A stretch of 64,000 bases of DNA from positions 1 through 64,000 of the forward strand of contig NZ_LHOX01000005.1 in assembly GCF_001297065.1 (NCBI RefSeq). Direction: 5' to 3'. The notes beneath the pieces are model-generated. The model was given only the letters and a program-made list of their open reading frames with translations. It was not told the DNA's origin and ran no database searches. Both the position numbers and the translations under genes were made by a program. This DNA comes from Enterococcus sp. RIT-PI-f. GTDB lineage: Bacteria > Bacillota > Bacilli > Lactobacillales > Enterococcaceae. Of the stretch, positions 28,786 to 38,012 are shown one piece after another; the first letter of the stretch is position 1; every line of letters begins with the position of its first letter.

Positions 28786-30267
28786 TTAAGAAATTTCTTT
28801 TTGTGCGGCAAATGCTTTGATTGCTTGGTTGGTTCGGTCTCGGCGGATTTGACGGATTTGCGCCTTCAAACTAGCCCAATCTGACTGCTTAGGTGATGTC
28901 GACCAATGCATTACGACTGGACAGTTCGTATCTTTGTTCAAGATATCTGAAAGAATGATCTCAGTATCCACACACACACTTCGTTGCAGTTGAACAGGGG
29001 TATCGATCGCGTGCCTCATATGCTGTGCAATGATGCGGTTATATTTCTCCCCGTATGAAAAATCAAGACAGATTTTGATCGGTGCAACGATTTCTTCAAG
29101 TGTCACAACTGAAACAAGCAGTGACAAGTAATGATGAAATAAGTACTGGCTGCTGGGACAAACCATATCGAGATGCAGATTCAATGTGATGTAAGCTTTG
29201 CAAAAAGCATCGAATTCCGGATAATCCTCAATCAAATAATCAATCGCGGCTTCACTGTAATGCCAATGTGCTGAAGGTTGAAAACTGATAAATATATAAT
29301 GGATGTGGTACAATTCTTGCTCGATTTTGGCTAAGTCTTCCGTGCCAATCGAAAAACAATCAAGCAAATGATCAAAAAAATGTTGATTCATTTCTGCGAT
29401 TTCCGGACGTCCAGCAGCAGCAAAGTATGCCCCGTCGATCAATCCTTCTGCTATCATGAACTGGGCGATACCTTCTGCTTCGATTTGACATAGATGGATT
29501 TCTTGCAGCGGATTGATCGAATGGACCCACTGCGTGATTTTGTTGAGCAAAGCGGGAGATACTGGAACCATGCGTCCCTTTGGTCGTGCACTGGCTAAAT
29601 GATGCCCGTTTTTAAATCGTGTCGTAATGATATGCAAGATCAGCGACAACTTGACCGTCATTCGTGCATCTGGTGCACAGTGTACAGCAGGATCATCAAA
29701 GAGGGAGCCAAAGCTTTTGACTTTCTCTCGAGTAGCTGCAGGAAAAAGGGTAGGTATTTTCTCCTTACTGCTCAAAAAGAAGATAAACAGAAATTCTCTA
29801 ATGGCCCATTCATCGCCAACCAATTGAAAATCTTTGGTGATTTTGATGCCATATTGTAATAAAATTTTCTTCAGCAGTTTAAACTCTTTGTATACTGGAT
29901 TGTGGCTGAAATAATGCCGCTCCGCAAAATCATAAATAGACACCAACTGTTCAAAAAAGCATTCCTTGAAGATACAATACTTTAATGATTGTTCAAAGTA
30001 GTATGTAAAAAGTATTTCAGCATGTGTCATCCCTTTGTATATCAATTGAACGATTGGACCCTCTACTTGGATTTCCATATCCTCTTGCAGACCAAATGCG
30101 ATAAAATCGGCATTCAGTTCGTCAATGGTTTTGTAAAAGAGGAAACTCGACAAGCCTAGAGTGTGCATCATTGCTTCTTTATCATCATTCAATAAAGGTT
30201 GGTTTTCTAAATGTTGGACAAATAGAAATTTACGCTTTTCAGGTTTGTTTAGAAAATCGGGAAACAT
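28786..30267 (-). CDS. Mga/AtxA-like transcriptional regulator
   Basis: A 493-residue regulator resembling the Mga family. The N-terminal 130 residues show winged-helix spacing (LENQPLLNDDKEAMMHTLGLSS, then TIDELNADF), the middle is PRD-like, and the C-terminus resembles the EIIB-like region. Mga-type proteins control virulence and sugar genes in response to PTS phosphorylation. AAGGAGA precedes the ATG. It is transcribed towards the orphan lipoprotein gene and away from the DUF1576 operon, either of which might be a target. Confidence 0.75.
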   Translation of the reverse strand: MFPDFLNKPEKRKFLFVQHLENQPLLNDDKEAMMHTLGLSSFLFYKTIDELNADFIAFGLQEDMEIQVEGPIVQLIYKGMTHAEILFTYYFEQSLKYCIFKECFFEQLVSIYDFAERHYFSHNPVYKEFKLLKKILLQYGIKITKDFQLVGDEWAIREFLFIFFLSSKEKIPTLFPAATREKVKSFGSLFDDPAVHCAPDARMTVKLSLILHIITTRFKNGHHLASARPKGRMVPVSPALLNKITQWVHSINPLQEIHLCQIEAEGIAQFMIAEGLIDGAYFAAAGRPEIAEMNQHFFDHLLDCFSIGTEDLAKIEQELYHIHYIFISFQPSAHWHYSEAAIDYLIEDYPEFDAFCKAYITLNLHLDMVCPSSQYLFHHYLSLLVSVVTLEEIVAPIKICLDFSYGEKYNRIIAQHMRHAIDTPVQLQRSVCVDTEIILSDILNKDTNCPVVMHWSTSPKQSDWASLKAQIRQIRRDRTNQAIKAFAAQKEIS

Positions 30268-30617
30268 CGTATATTCTCCTTTATAGTTGCAAGTTTTCTG
30301 ATTACGCTCATTCTTCTTTTATGTCGGATTGTTACTGACACTAAAAAGTATAATGTTTTCAGGAACCCATTTTGTAATCTTTATTTTGCTTTTCACTAAA
30401 GATTTGTGAAAAATCAATTTTTATTGAATGGTGAAATTTCTAAGATCGTTGCTATCATTCTCTATCACCAAATCCGTATTATAACATTATATCGATTTTA
30501 TTTTGGCTTTCATAACAAAAATCACGTTATTTAATCGCAAAAGAAATATAGATATTTTTGTTCTATCGGCTATTCTCGTTTCCGCTAGTGTGATACCATG
30601 AATTGAAGGAGGTATTT

Positions 30618-31919
30618 ATGGCAGAAAAAAAAGTGATTCTTCAAACGACTTCGAAAGCTTTTGCACCACGCAGCCAATTACTGACACAGCGTATTTTATT
30701 GGTTTACAGCGGTATTCTGATTCTCCTTGGCTGTCTATCCTCACCGCGGGACCTTTTGATCGGTTCCTTCAATATTTTGACGTCGCCAAGCAATCTGATC
30801 TCTGATTATTTTGCAGTTGGCAATCTCGGCAGTGCCTTCTTGAACAGCGGTCTCTTGCTGCTTTTGACCGTATTGATCGCGAAGAAGCAAGGAACTGTTA
30901 TCACCGGCCCGATGATTGCGGCGTTTTTGACACTTTCCGGATTTTCCTTTTTTGGCAAAAATCTCTTTAATTCGATTCCCATCCCTCTAGGGGTTTACTT
31001 ATATGCATATATTCATCGGAAACCTGTCAATCAGTTTTCTTTGGTTGCTTTATTCGGTAGTGCAGCCTCCCCAGTAATTAGTTATCTCGCTTTTGGCTTA
31101 GGACTGCCGGCGCCAGTAGGTATACTGCTAGGCTATGTAACAGGAATCGGCTTAGGCTTGATCTTACCTCCTTTGGCGGCACAGTTCTTGCAATTTCATC
31201 AAGGTTTTTCTTTGTATAACATTGGCTTTGCGACCGGGATCGTCACGATGTTTTTTACTAGTTTTTTGCGCCTCTTCGGCCAAGAAGTCCATCCACAAAG
31301 CGCGTTGACCACCGAGTATCACCTCTTTTTAGCTATTTTTATTGCAGTGATATGCTGCTTGCTGTTTGTCACTGGGTACGTCTTGAACGAAAGATCACTG
31401 ACAGGTTTTCCAGACTTACTGCACACCTCAGGCAAATTGATGACTGACTTTGTCACGATATACGGGCTTGGGTTGACCCTGATCAATATGGCCAGTATGG
31501 GGTTTTTGATGCTTGCTTTTGTCTTTCTCATGCAAGGCCAACTATCTGGGCCGTTGCTTGGTGCTGTATTGACGGTCATCGGCTTTGGTGCCTTCGGGAA
31601 TCATCTGAAAAACAGCATCCCTATCTTGATTGGCGTGGTGCTGGCTTCTAAGTTTGGTTTAACAGCAGAAGTGTCGACCTTCAATCTGCTTTTGACTGCT
31701 ATTTTCGGCACCAGCTTAGCCCCTATCAGCGGCTATTACGGGCCAATCGCGGGCATCATTGCAGGCATCACGCATGCTGCATTGGTCACCAATATCACCT
31801 ATCTTCACGGTGGCTTGAATCTGTACAATAATGGTTTTTCTAGTGGATTTGTGGCAGCGGCTATGGTACCTTTACTAGATGATATCAAACAACTAAAAAG
31901 GCGGAAAAAAAATGATTGA
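30618..31919 (+). CDS. DUF1576 polytopic membrane protein
   Basis: A 433-residue protein with about ten or more membrane segments, recognisable as DUF1576. The two halves are repeats of each other: FFGKNLFNSIPIPLGVYL and AFGNHLKNSIPILIGVVL match, as do LYNIGFATG and LYNNGFSSG, a pattern typical of transporters with internal symmetry. Substrate is unknown. ATG 30618 after GGAGG is the start; the TTG at 30603 is too early. Its end overlaps the next gene by 8 bp. Confidence 0.85.
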   Translation: MAEKKVILQTTSKAFAPRSQLLTQRILLVYSGILILLGCLSSPRDLLIGSFNILTSPSNLISDYFAVGNLGSAFLNSGLLLLLTVLIAKKQGTVITGPMIAAFLTLSGFSFFGKNLFNSIPIPLGVYLYAYIHRKPVNQFSLVALFGSAASPVISYLAFGLGLPAPVGILLGYVTGIGLGLILPPLAAQFLQFHQGFSLYNIGFATGIVTMFFTSFLRLFGQEVHPQSALTTEYHLFLAIFIAVICCLLFVTGYVLNERSLTGFPDLLHTSGKLMTDFVTIYGLGLTLINMASMGFLMLAFVFLMQGQLSGPLLGAVLTVIGFGAFGNHLKNSIPILIGVVLASKFGLTAEVSTFNLLLTAIFGTSLAPISGYYGPIAGIIAGITHAALVTNITYLHGGLNLYNNGFSSGFVAAAMVPLLDDIKQLKRRKKND

Positions 31920-32271
31920 AAAAGAACGCGCACGGCGCATCGCAGATGAGGTCGTCACGTATTTCCTCTCTCATGACTGTACGGACATCACCAGTCAAAT
32001 GACCTTCAAAGAAGTCGGTTTTACAGCGAAAGTTTGCGGACCGTGTCCTGAAAGGCCAGCAGATCTGGAACACTTTATCGATATGCTGAACACCCCGCGA
32101 GATATTACTTTGGAAAACTATTATGTAGAATTACTGGGTGGCCATCAAACGATCCACGAAGAAAAAGATTACTATTTGTTAGGCTTGATGATCGATGAAG
32201 CCACGATCGTCTTCGAAGATGATTTCTTGACTGTTCACCTGTTTCGCAAAACATACGGTCAAGGCAATTGA
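31912..32271 (+). CDS. Hypothetical protein coupled to the DUF1576 gene
   Basis: A 119-residue soluble protein translated from an ATG inside the last codons of the DUF1576 gene, hence coupled to it. It has a single short cysteine motif CGPCPERP and an acidic C-terminal half. No family recognised. The overlap suggests it modifies, regulates or assembles with the membrane protein. A long hairpin terminator ends the operon. Confidence 0.7.
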   Translation: MIEKERARRIADEVVTYFLSHDCTDITSQMTFKEVGFTAKVCGPCPERPADLEHFIDMLNTPRDITLENYYVELLGGHQTIHEEKDYYLLGLMIDEATIVFEDDFLTVHLFRKTYGQGN

Positions 32272-32286
32272 TTTCACCTACACACG

Positions 32287-32345
32287 AACTGATAGGACAT
32301 GCGCGACTCGCAACGAGGATCACGCATGTCCTATCAGTTTCTTTC
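32287..32345 (+). terminator. Terminator after the DUF1576 operon
   Basis: Seventeen-bp stem AACTGATAGGACATGCG / CGCATGTCCTATCAGTT followed by TCTTTCATTT. Confidence 0.8.
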
Positions 32346-32503
32346 ATTTATCTGCTAATGTGCAGATTCAGCTGATAGCGTTTCTGCTATCCACTGATTG
32401 CGCCTTGTGACAAAAGTGAAAGTTGTTTGATAGATTTTTCCCACTCTTTTTCTGAAAAACAGCGTTATACTTTCACCATAATCTAAATAGAGGTGTATAA
32501 ATC

Positions 32504-32866
32504 ATGAAAAAAGTATTGATTGGCTTAGCAGTTGTCGTCCTTGTTGTATTCGGCGGCTTACAACTTGCACAAAAAATCGTGATGGGTGGAGATAGTTACT
32601 ATGTCCAAGTCACCACCAATGGAGAAAAAAGCACATCACAAGATAGCAATGGCACGATCGTGAATGAATATGCCTATGCGTTGACCGGCTATGATGAAGA
32701 CGGCCAAAGCAAGGCATTGTCATTTACAGCCTATCAAGATCGCCCCTTGCGCAAAGAAGCTTATCTGAAAATCACTTGGAACGAAAAAAAGGGTGTCACT
32801 AGCTATGAAGAAGTGCAAGCATCAGACATCCCATCAAAAGCATTGGATCAATTAAAAGGAGCGTAA
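32504..32866 (+). CDS. YxeA family (DUF1093) small exported protein
   Basis: A 120-residue protein with an N-terminal hydrophobic segment (residues about 4-21) that acts as signal peptide or anchor, followed by a small beta-rich domain with SYYVQV, YAYALTGYD and AYLKITWNEKKGV, typical of YxeA. GAGGTG precedes the ATG. In B. subtilis yxeA belongs to the yxdJKLM-yxeA operon that responds to cationic peptides; here it is first in an operon with a matching ABC pair. Function of YxeA itself is not established. Confidence 0.85.
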   Translation: MKKVLIGLAVVVLVVFGGLQLAQKIVMGGDSYYVQVTTNGEKSTSQDSNGTIVNEYAYALTGYDEDGQSKALSFTAYQDRPLRKEAYLKITWNEKKGVTSYEEVQASDIPSKALDQLKGA

Positions 32867-32873
32867 TCAGCAC

Positions 32874-33626
32874 ATGGACACAATCATTCAAGCACATGAA
32901 TTAACCAAGACATACGGCAAAAGCAATGAAAAACAGACCCAAGCCTTAAAAGGGATCACATTCGAAGTTGAAAAAGGCGAATTTATCGGCATCATGGGGG
33001 CTTCAGGTTCAGGAAAATCGACCCTATTGAACATCCTTTCGACACTAGATCGTCCCAGCACTGGCTCAATCGAAATCAATCATAGTGACATCACAACATT
33101 AAAAGGCAATGCCCTTGCCGATTTTCGCAGCCGCGAGATTGGGTTTATCTTCCAAGATTTCAACCTTCTGGAAAACTTGACCGCGTCAGAAAACATCGCA
33201 GTCCCCTTATCATTACAAGGGGTCAAACCTAAAGTGATCAAACAACGCATCGCACAAGTTGCGCAACGACTATCCATCAGCCAAATTCTCGATAAATACC
33301 CTTCAGAGATTTCTGGCGGTCAGAAACAACGGGTCGCAGCTGCACGCGCCTTGATCACAGAACCAACGATTTTATTCGCTGATGAACCAACAGGTGCCTT
33401 GGACTCTAAAAGCGCCAAAGACTTGCTGGATATGATGGATGATCTGAATACCAACGATCAAGTATCGATTTTATTGGTGACCCATGATCCTCTTTCCGCA
33501 AGTTATTGCCAGAAAATCCTGTTTATCAAAGATGGCATGATCCATCAAGAAGTCAAACGACATGACCAAAGCCGAGAAGATTTTTACCGACAAATCCTTG
33601 TCATCCTTGGCAACTTGGAACAGTAA
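32874..33626 (+). CDS. ABC transporter ATP-binding protein, BceA/YxdL type
   Basis: A 250-residue ATPase of the MacB/BceA class: Walker A GASGSGKST, signature SGGQKQR, Walker B ILFADEPTGALDS and H-loop VTHD. It starts 7 bp after yxeA and is followed by a matching permease. Together they should form a peptide-antibiotic sensing or detoxification exporter rather than a nutrient importer. Confidence 0.92.
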   Translation: MDTIIQAHELTKTYGKSNEKQTQALKGITFEVEKGEFIGIMGASGSGKSTLLNILSTLDRPSTGSIEINHSDITTLKGNALADFRSREIGFIFQDFNLLENLTASENIAVPLSLQGVKPKVIKQRIAQVAQRLSISQILDKYPSEISGGQKQRVAAARALITEPTILFADEPTGALDSKSAKDLLDMMDDLNTNDQVSILLVTHDPLSASYCQKILFIKDGMIHQEVKRHDQSREDFYRQILVILGNLEQ

Positions 33627-33638
33627 GGAGGAAACACT

Positions 33639-35441
33639 ATGCTTTGGAAATTATCACTTACTGGTATCAAAGGTCGTTTGAAAGATTATATCGTGTTGTT
33701 CTCGGGATTGGTCATGGCTTCTGCGATTTTTTATATGTTTGAATCAATGGCCAGCAATGAAGCATTTTTGACTAGCAACTCGATTTTAGGTACGATTGTT
33801 TTCATTTTTCGCTTTGGTTCCGTGTTGCTTGGCATTATCACCTTTGCCTATATTCTCTACGCCAATTCGTTTCTGATGGCGATGCGCCAAAGAGATTATG
33901 CCATGTTTATGATGCTCGGCGCCAAAGGACGCAAAATCGCCCAAATGATTTTTATCGAAACCTTTCTGGTAGGCTTCGCAGCCACACTCCTTGGTTCGAT
34001 CGTAGGCATGGGCCTTGCCCATGGCGTCAATGCGCTGCTTGTCAGCCGTCTGAATCTGCAGATTACTCATTATGCAGCTTTTAGCAGCAAAGCCTTGTTG
34101 GTGACATTGATTTTCTTCGCCTTGCTATTCTTTGTGGCAGCTATTTTCAATGCTGCTGCGATCACCAAAAAAGCGATTTTAGACTTATTGCGAGAAACGA
34201 GTACGCCAGCGCGGTTGAAACAACGGCCCATTTGGCTTTTCTTACAAGCGATTCTTGGTATCGGTTCATTGGCGTTTGGTTATTACATGATGAGTGATTT
34301 GATGAAATTTCAATTGATTGGCATTGGTGCCGCCTTAGTGACGATCGTTCTAGGCACGTACTTGGTCTTCAAATCGGTCTTGATCGCGGTCTTGTCGGCC
34401 CTGAAAGCATCAGATACGATCGCCATGAAAAAATTGAACAACTTTACCTTTTCCCAATTGAGTTTCCGTATCCGCGATTATACACAAATGCTTTCCATGG
34501 CAGCCATGTTGTTTGCTTTGGCCTTAGGGGCATTGACTGTTGGCTTAGGATTCAAAAATGAAATTCCTTTGATGGCCAAATCCGTTGCGCCTTACGATCT
34601 GATTTTGAACAATGCCCAAAAAGCGGATGCCCAATCCGTCACGGACTTACACCCTACCCTTGATACTATCTATAGTCAAAAAGAAACAGACGATGCGGTC
34701 TATTACGTCAAAGAACAGTTCAACGAACACCCATTGCTGGCACCAAAATATGACGAAAATGGTGTGGATAGTCAATATAGACAATTATCTGGTGACGTGA
34801 TCGCCAAAGATTTAACTGCACAAGATGCCTTGCGGGAATATGAAGTTGCGGAACAACGAAGCAAAGAAATCCGCCTTGTATCCCTCAGTGATTTTGCAGC
34901 AATTGAAGCAACAGAAACCAGTTTGCGCTTGATTCAAGTCGCCGATTTTGAAACGAGTTATGCTGCGCTGCACACCTTAGCAGAAGCCAATCAATCAGAA
35001 AATACAGCTGAACCCATCGAAGCCAACTTCAGCCAACGGGTCTTTGTATATGACACTTACAACGGCATGTTCTCTGGTTTCGAATTCATGGGCTTTTTCT
35101 TAGGCATCGCCTTCTTGACGATGTTAGCCAGCTGTCTAATGTTCAAAATCTTATCTGGTGCCAACAACGACATCATTCGCTACAATATGCTGCGCAAAAT
35201 CGGTACGCGAACTTCTTTATTGAAACAATCGATCAGAAAAGAAATCGGCGTGTTGTTTTTAGTCCCTGGTATCTTGGGAATGATCCATGTCTTGTTTGGA
35301 CTGAAGATGTTCACCACATTGATGCGGGATCCTTATGACAAATTATGGGTGCCATTCAGTATCTTTATTGCGTTGTATGCTATTTACTATAGCTTAACTG
35401 TCTGGTTGTATACCAATATCGTCTTGAGAGAAGACAAATAA
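33639..35441 (+). CDS. ABC transporter permease, BceB/FtsX type
   Basis: A 600-residue permease with an FtsX-like domain after the first helices, a second near the C-terminus and a large extracellular loop of roughly 200 residues (about 310-480), the layout of BceB/YxdM. Such loops bind peptide antibiotics like bacitracin or LL-37. GGAGG precedes the ATG. The BceRS-type histidine kinase and regulator usually encoded next to it are absent in the window. A terminator follows. Confidence 0.9.
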   Translation: MLWKLSLTGIKGRLKDYIVLFSGLVMASAIFYMFESMASNEAFLTSNSILGTIVFIFRFGSVLLGIITFAYILYANSFLMAMRQRDYAMFMMLGAKGRKIAQMIFIETFLVGFAATLLGSIVGMGLAHGVNALLVSRLNLQITHYAAFSSKALLVTLIFFALLFFVAAIFNAAAITKKAILDLLRETSTPARLKQRPIWLFLQAILGIGSLAFGYYMMSDLMKFQLIGIGAALVTIVLGTYLVFKSVLIAVLSALKASDTIAMKKLNNFTFSQLSFRIRDYTQMLSMAAMLFALALGALTVGLGFKNEIPLMAKSVAPYDLILNNAQKADAQSVTDLHPTLDTIYSQKETDDAVYYVKEQFNEHPLLAPKYDENGVDSQYRQLSGDVIAKDLTAQDALREYEVAEQRSKEIRLVSLSDFAAIEATETSLRLIQVADFETSYAALHTLAEANQSENTAEPIEANFSQRVFVYDTYNGMFSGFEFMGFFLGIAFLTMLASCLMFKILSGANNDIIRYNMLRKIGTRTSLLKQSIRKEIGVLFLVPGILGMIHVLFGLKMFTTLMRDPYDKLWVPFSIFIALYAIYYSLTVWLYTNIVLREDK

Positions 35442-35447
35442 ACAAAG

Positions 35448-35496
35448 AACCGTATGCCTGCAAAACGAAGCCGTCTTGCTGGTCATACGGTTTTTG
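35448..35496 (+). terminator. Terminator after the BceAB-like operon
   Basis: AACCGTATG / CATACGGTT stem followed by TTTTG and T-rich sequence. Confidence 0.75.
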
Positions 35497-35669
35497 ATTT
35501 CTCTAGTCAGGTCCAGTCATGCCAATCATTCGGGCATGTCGAAGCAGAGAAACCCGCGAATTGACGACGCAGTCCTTTAATGCTATTCTATTCTGAATAC
35601 GTTCTGAAAATAATAAAACATACTATCACCAAATAAATATTATTTAGATAGCAAGAAAGGTGGCTTTGT

Positions 35670-36263
35670 TTGACAAATATCCTAGGTTTTATTTCATATA
35701 TCATCGTGGCCAGCTTCTCCCCAGGCCCCAATGCACTCTTATCGATGGCCCATGGCGGTAAATATGGCCTGCGCAAAAGTCTTTTGTTTAATTGGGGGAT
35801 CTTTGTCGGTGTCTTGATCGTGATGAATATCTGTGCTTTTTTCAGCCGTTTGCTGCTGACCGTCTTTCCCGGCTTTCAATCCGTCATGGTTTGGATCGGC
35901 GCTGTCTATATTCTTTTTCTAGCGTGGCAGACCATCAAAAGTAAGGCCGAATCAGAAACCACTACTGATGAAGAGGAACATATCTTTTTTCAAGGCATGC
36001 TGCTGCAATTTGTCAGCCCAAATACATTGCTCTATGGAATCACCGTGTACGCATCCTTCATCTTGCCAAATTACGAAACACCGACAGCACTCCTTTCATT
36101 TTCGCTGCTGTTGGCGCTGGTTGCATTCATTTTCACAGCCTGCTGGACTATTTTCGGGGCATTATTCCAACATATCTTACGAAAATATACCTACTGGGTC
36201 AACTTAGTATTGGCATTGCTTTTGGTATACAGCGCATTGGCACTGATATGGCGCAGTCTATAA
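35670..36263 (+). CDS. LysE/RhtB family amino-acid exporter
   Basis: A 197-residue membrane protein with six predicted helices and the family signature SFSPGPNALLSMAHGGKYG near the N-terminus. LysE-type proteins export amino acids or related metabolites. The start is TTG at 35670, supported by AAAGGTGG; no in-frame ATG upstream of the first helix exists. It is monocistronic, with a shared terminator downstream. Confidence 0.88.
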   Translation: MTNILGFISYIIVASFSPGPNALLSMAHGGKYGLRKSLLFNWGIFVGVLIVMNICAFFSRLLLTVFPGFQSVMVWIGAVYILFLAWQTIKSKAESETTTDEEEHIFFQGMLLQFVSPNTLLYGITVYASFILPNYETPTALLSFSLLLALVAFIFTACWTIFGALFQHILRKYTYWVNLVLALLLVYSALALIWRSL

Positions 36264-36274
36264 AATAAAAAAAC

Positions 36275-36327
36275 AGCATGGATGATCCAGGCAGCTTTAC
36301 ACGCCTGATACATCCATGCTTATTTTT
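36275..36327 (+). terminator. Bidirectional terminator between lysE-like gene and the SipW operon
   Basis: AGCATGGATG (36275-36284) / CATCCATGCT (36311-36320), with A7 before and TTATTTTTTT after. Confidence 0.85.
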
Positions 36328-36837
36328 TTAGTCATGTGTTTTTTCCTCGGGTTTCCAAAAGAGCAAGAAGGCGATCCTGACTGCGATCAAGCCCAAAACC
36401 ACTGCAAAGATCAGCGGATTTTGCATCCAAATCATCAAATGCCCTAAATAAGGGATATGCAAGGCCAAACGACCAACATATTTGTCCTCAGTCACCTGTT
36501 TCATATCATTGACTGTATTGTGGTCGCCTCTCGTTTGGATGCCTTCATCAGTGATGGAAATAATCCGATGGGTCACCATCGTGCCCTCATTCTCGAAAGT
36601 AATGATTTCGCCTACTTCCAGCTGGTCAAAATCTTCCGCCTGCACAACGACATAATCTCCCACCCGCAAGGTGGGTTCCATACTGCCGCTGATCACGGTA
36701 TACCCTTTATACCCAAACAACCCATCGCCTTCTGGTTTTGAAAGAAAGTTCAGCACCGCCAGCAACAAGACCGCTGCTACTACAAGCGTACCGCAAAGGG
36801 ACCAAAGGATACGCAACACCATGTTTATTCTATTCAA
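36328..36837 (-). CDS. SipW-type (ER-type) signal peptidase I, copy 1
   Basis: A 169-residue membrane protease. The catalytic Ser52 is in SGSMEPTL, and instead of the bacterial Lys a His is present (His90 in VTHRI) with an Asp in GDHN (105), the Ser-His-Asp arrangement of SipW and eukaryotic or archaeal signal peptidases. Membrane helices flank the domain at about 12-32 and 140-162. It is the last gene of the operon and overlaps the preceding gene by 4 bp (ATGA). It should process the special signal peptides of TasA/camelysin-like cargo. Confidence 0.9.
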   Translation of the reverse strand: MNRINMVLRILWSLCGTLVVAAVLLLAVLNFLSKPEGDGLFGYKGYTVISGSMEPTLRVGDYVVVQAEDFDQLEVGEIITFENEGTMVTHRIISITDEGIQTRGDHNTVNDMKQVTEDKYVGRLALHIPYLGHLMIWMQNPLIFAVVLGLIAVRIAFLLFWKPEEKTHD

Positions 36838-37502
36838 GATATCTCCTCAACTTTGATCAATTGATTTTGTTTGGTTGAATTATACAAATAACGCCCCCAT
36901 TTGCTAGTCACAAAAACCCGACTTTCATAGGTTTCCAAACCATTCTCCAGTTGAACTTTTTCAACGAAAGCCGGCAATGAAGACAAAAACTCTTCAGGAC
37001 GCTGATCATTGAGAACTGTCATGTCATAACGAATGGTTTTTGAAGCTAACCCCACCTGCCCTGTGCCATCGATTTGAAAGACATCAGAAGCAGTGTCCGG
37101 CTGCAGTACTAACAAAAGATATTGCTCCTTTAACAGCAAATACATTCTTTTTTTGATGATGGCGATCGATACACTCTCTAACTCAGCCTGCGCATTTTGA
37201 TCCTTAGTTTCAAAAGCCGTCAGATTGGTCAATTGCAGCATTTGCGGCGAACGCGTTGTCTTTGCGACACTCTTTGCCTCATCCACAAAATCCTCTTTGG
37301 TCATCGGTTCGGTATATGTAGACCTTTCAAAAAAATCGGTCCGAAAAATATCCTCTTTGATTTCATCGTTCAACACAGCGGTAGACAACAAATGTTGATT
37401 ATCGGCATTTCTTTCGTTCATTTGCACTTTAAGCAAATAAAAGAAACCTGTAACAGCAGCAAATAACAAGATACTCACAACGATTTTATACTCTCTTTTC
37501 AC
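36834..37502 (-). CDS. Membrane-anchored protein of the SipW operon, unknown
   Basis: A 222-residue protein with one N-terminal membrane helix (about 7-23) and an extracytoplasmic domain of unknown fold, containing FRTDFFERS and a C-terminal RVFVTSKWGRYLYN. The start is GTG with only a weak ribosome binding site. It lies between the two SipW genes and overlaps one of them by 4 bp, so it probably functions with the export system, perhaps as a cargo or assembly factor. No family recognised. Confidence 0.7.
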   Translation of the reverse strand: MKREYKIVVSILLFAAVTGFFYLLKVQMNERNADNQHLLSTAVLNDEIKEDIFRTDFFERSTYTEPMTKEDFVDEAKSVAKTTRSPQMLQLTNLTAFETKDQNAQAELESVSIAIIKKRMYLLLKEQYLLLVLQPDTASDVFQIDGTGQVGLASKTIRYDMTVLNDQRPEEFLSSLPAFVEKVQLENGLETYESRVFVTSKWGRYLYNSTKQNQLIKVEEIS

Positions 37503-37532
37503 CCAACACTTCGCTACTTTCTACAAGTCGTG

Positions 37533-38012
37533 TCAATCTCGTTTAAAAAATGACCAAACAAAGAATAGCGCAATTAGACCACAGAGTAAAGCAAAAATTA
37601 AGGGATTTTGCATTTTCATCATAAATGTGCCTAAAAAAGGGATGACCATGATTTTTTTGCCAATATAATTGCTTTTCGTGACCGCTTCTTGATCAGGGGT
37701 CTCATTTTGGTCTCCTTGGACTGTCGCAGATTCTGCTGTTTTTTCAATGACACGATGGGTCACGATCGTTTGGTCTTCTGCCTGATAGGAGATGATGTCC
37801 CCTTCTTGGATACTGTCAAAATCATCCATCCGATCAATCACATAATCCCCCGCGCGAAATGTCGGTGTCATGCTGTTGCTCAAGACAGTGTAGCCTTTAA
37901 AGCCCAAAAGCCCCTTGCCTTGCGGCGCAGATAAGACATTTAATAGAACAAATAATAAAACGATGACGGTTAAGATAGTCAGTAGACTATTGGTGATTGT
38001 TCTCAGTTTCAT
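37533..38012 (-). CDS. SipW-type signal peptidase I, copy 2
   Basis: A 159-residue paralogue of copy 1. Ser47 (SNSMTPTF), His86 (VTHRV) and Asp101 (GDQN) give the same Ser-His-Asp set, with membrane helices at both ends. Shared stretches include the GFKGYTVLS region and the C-terminal MQNPLIFA. It overlaps the large secreted protein gene by 4 bp (ATGA), so the two are coupled. Two peptidases in one operon suggest separate cargo specificities. Confidence 0.9.
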   Translation of the reverse strand: MKLRTITNSLLTILTVIVLLFVLLNVLSAPQGKGLLGFKGYTVLSNSMTPTFRAGDYVIDRMDDFDSIQEGDIISYQAEDQTIVTHRVIEKTAESATVQGDQNETPDQEAVTKSNYIGKKIMVIPFLGTFMMKMQNPLIFALLCGLIALFFVWSFFKRD

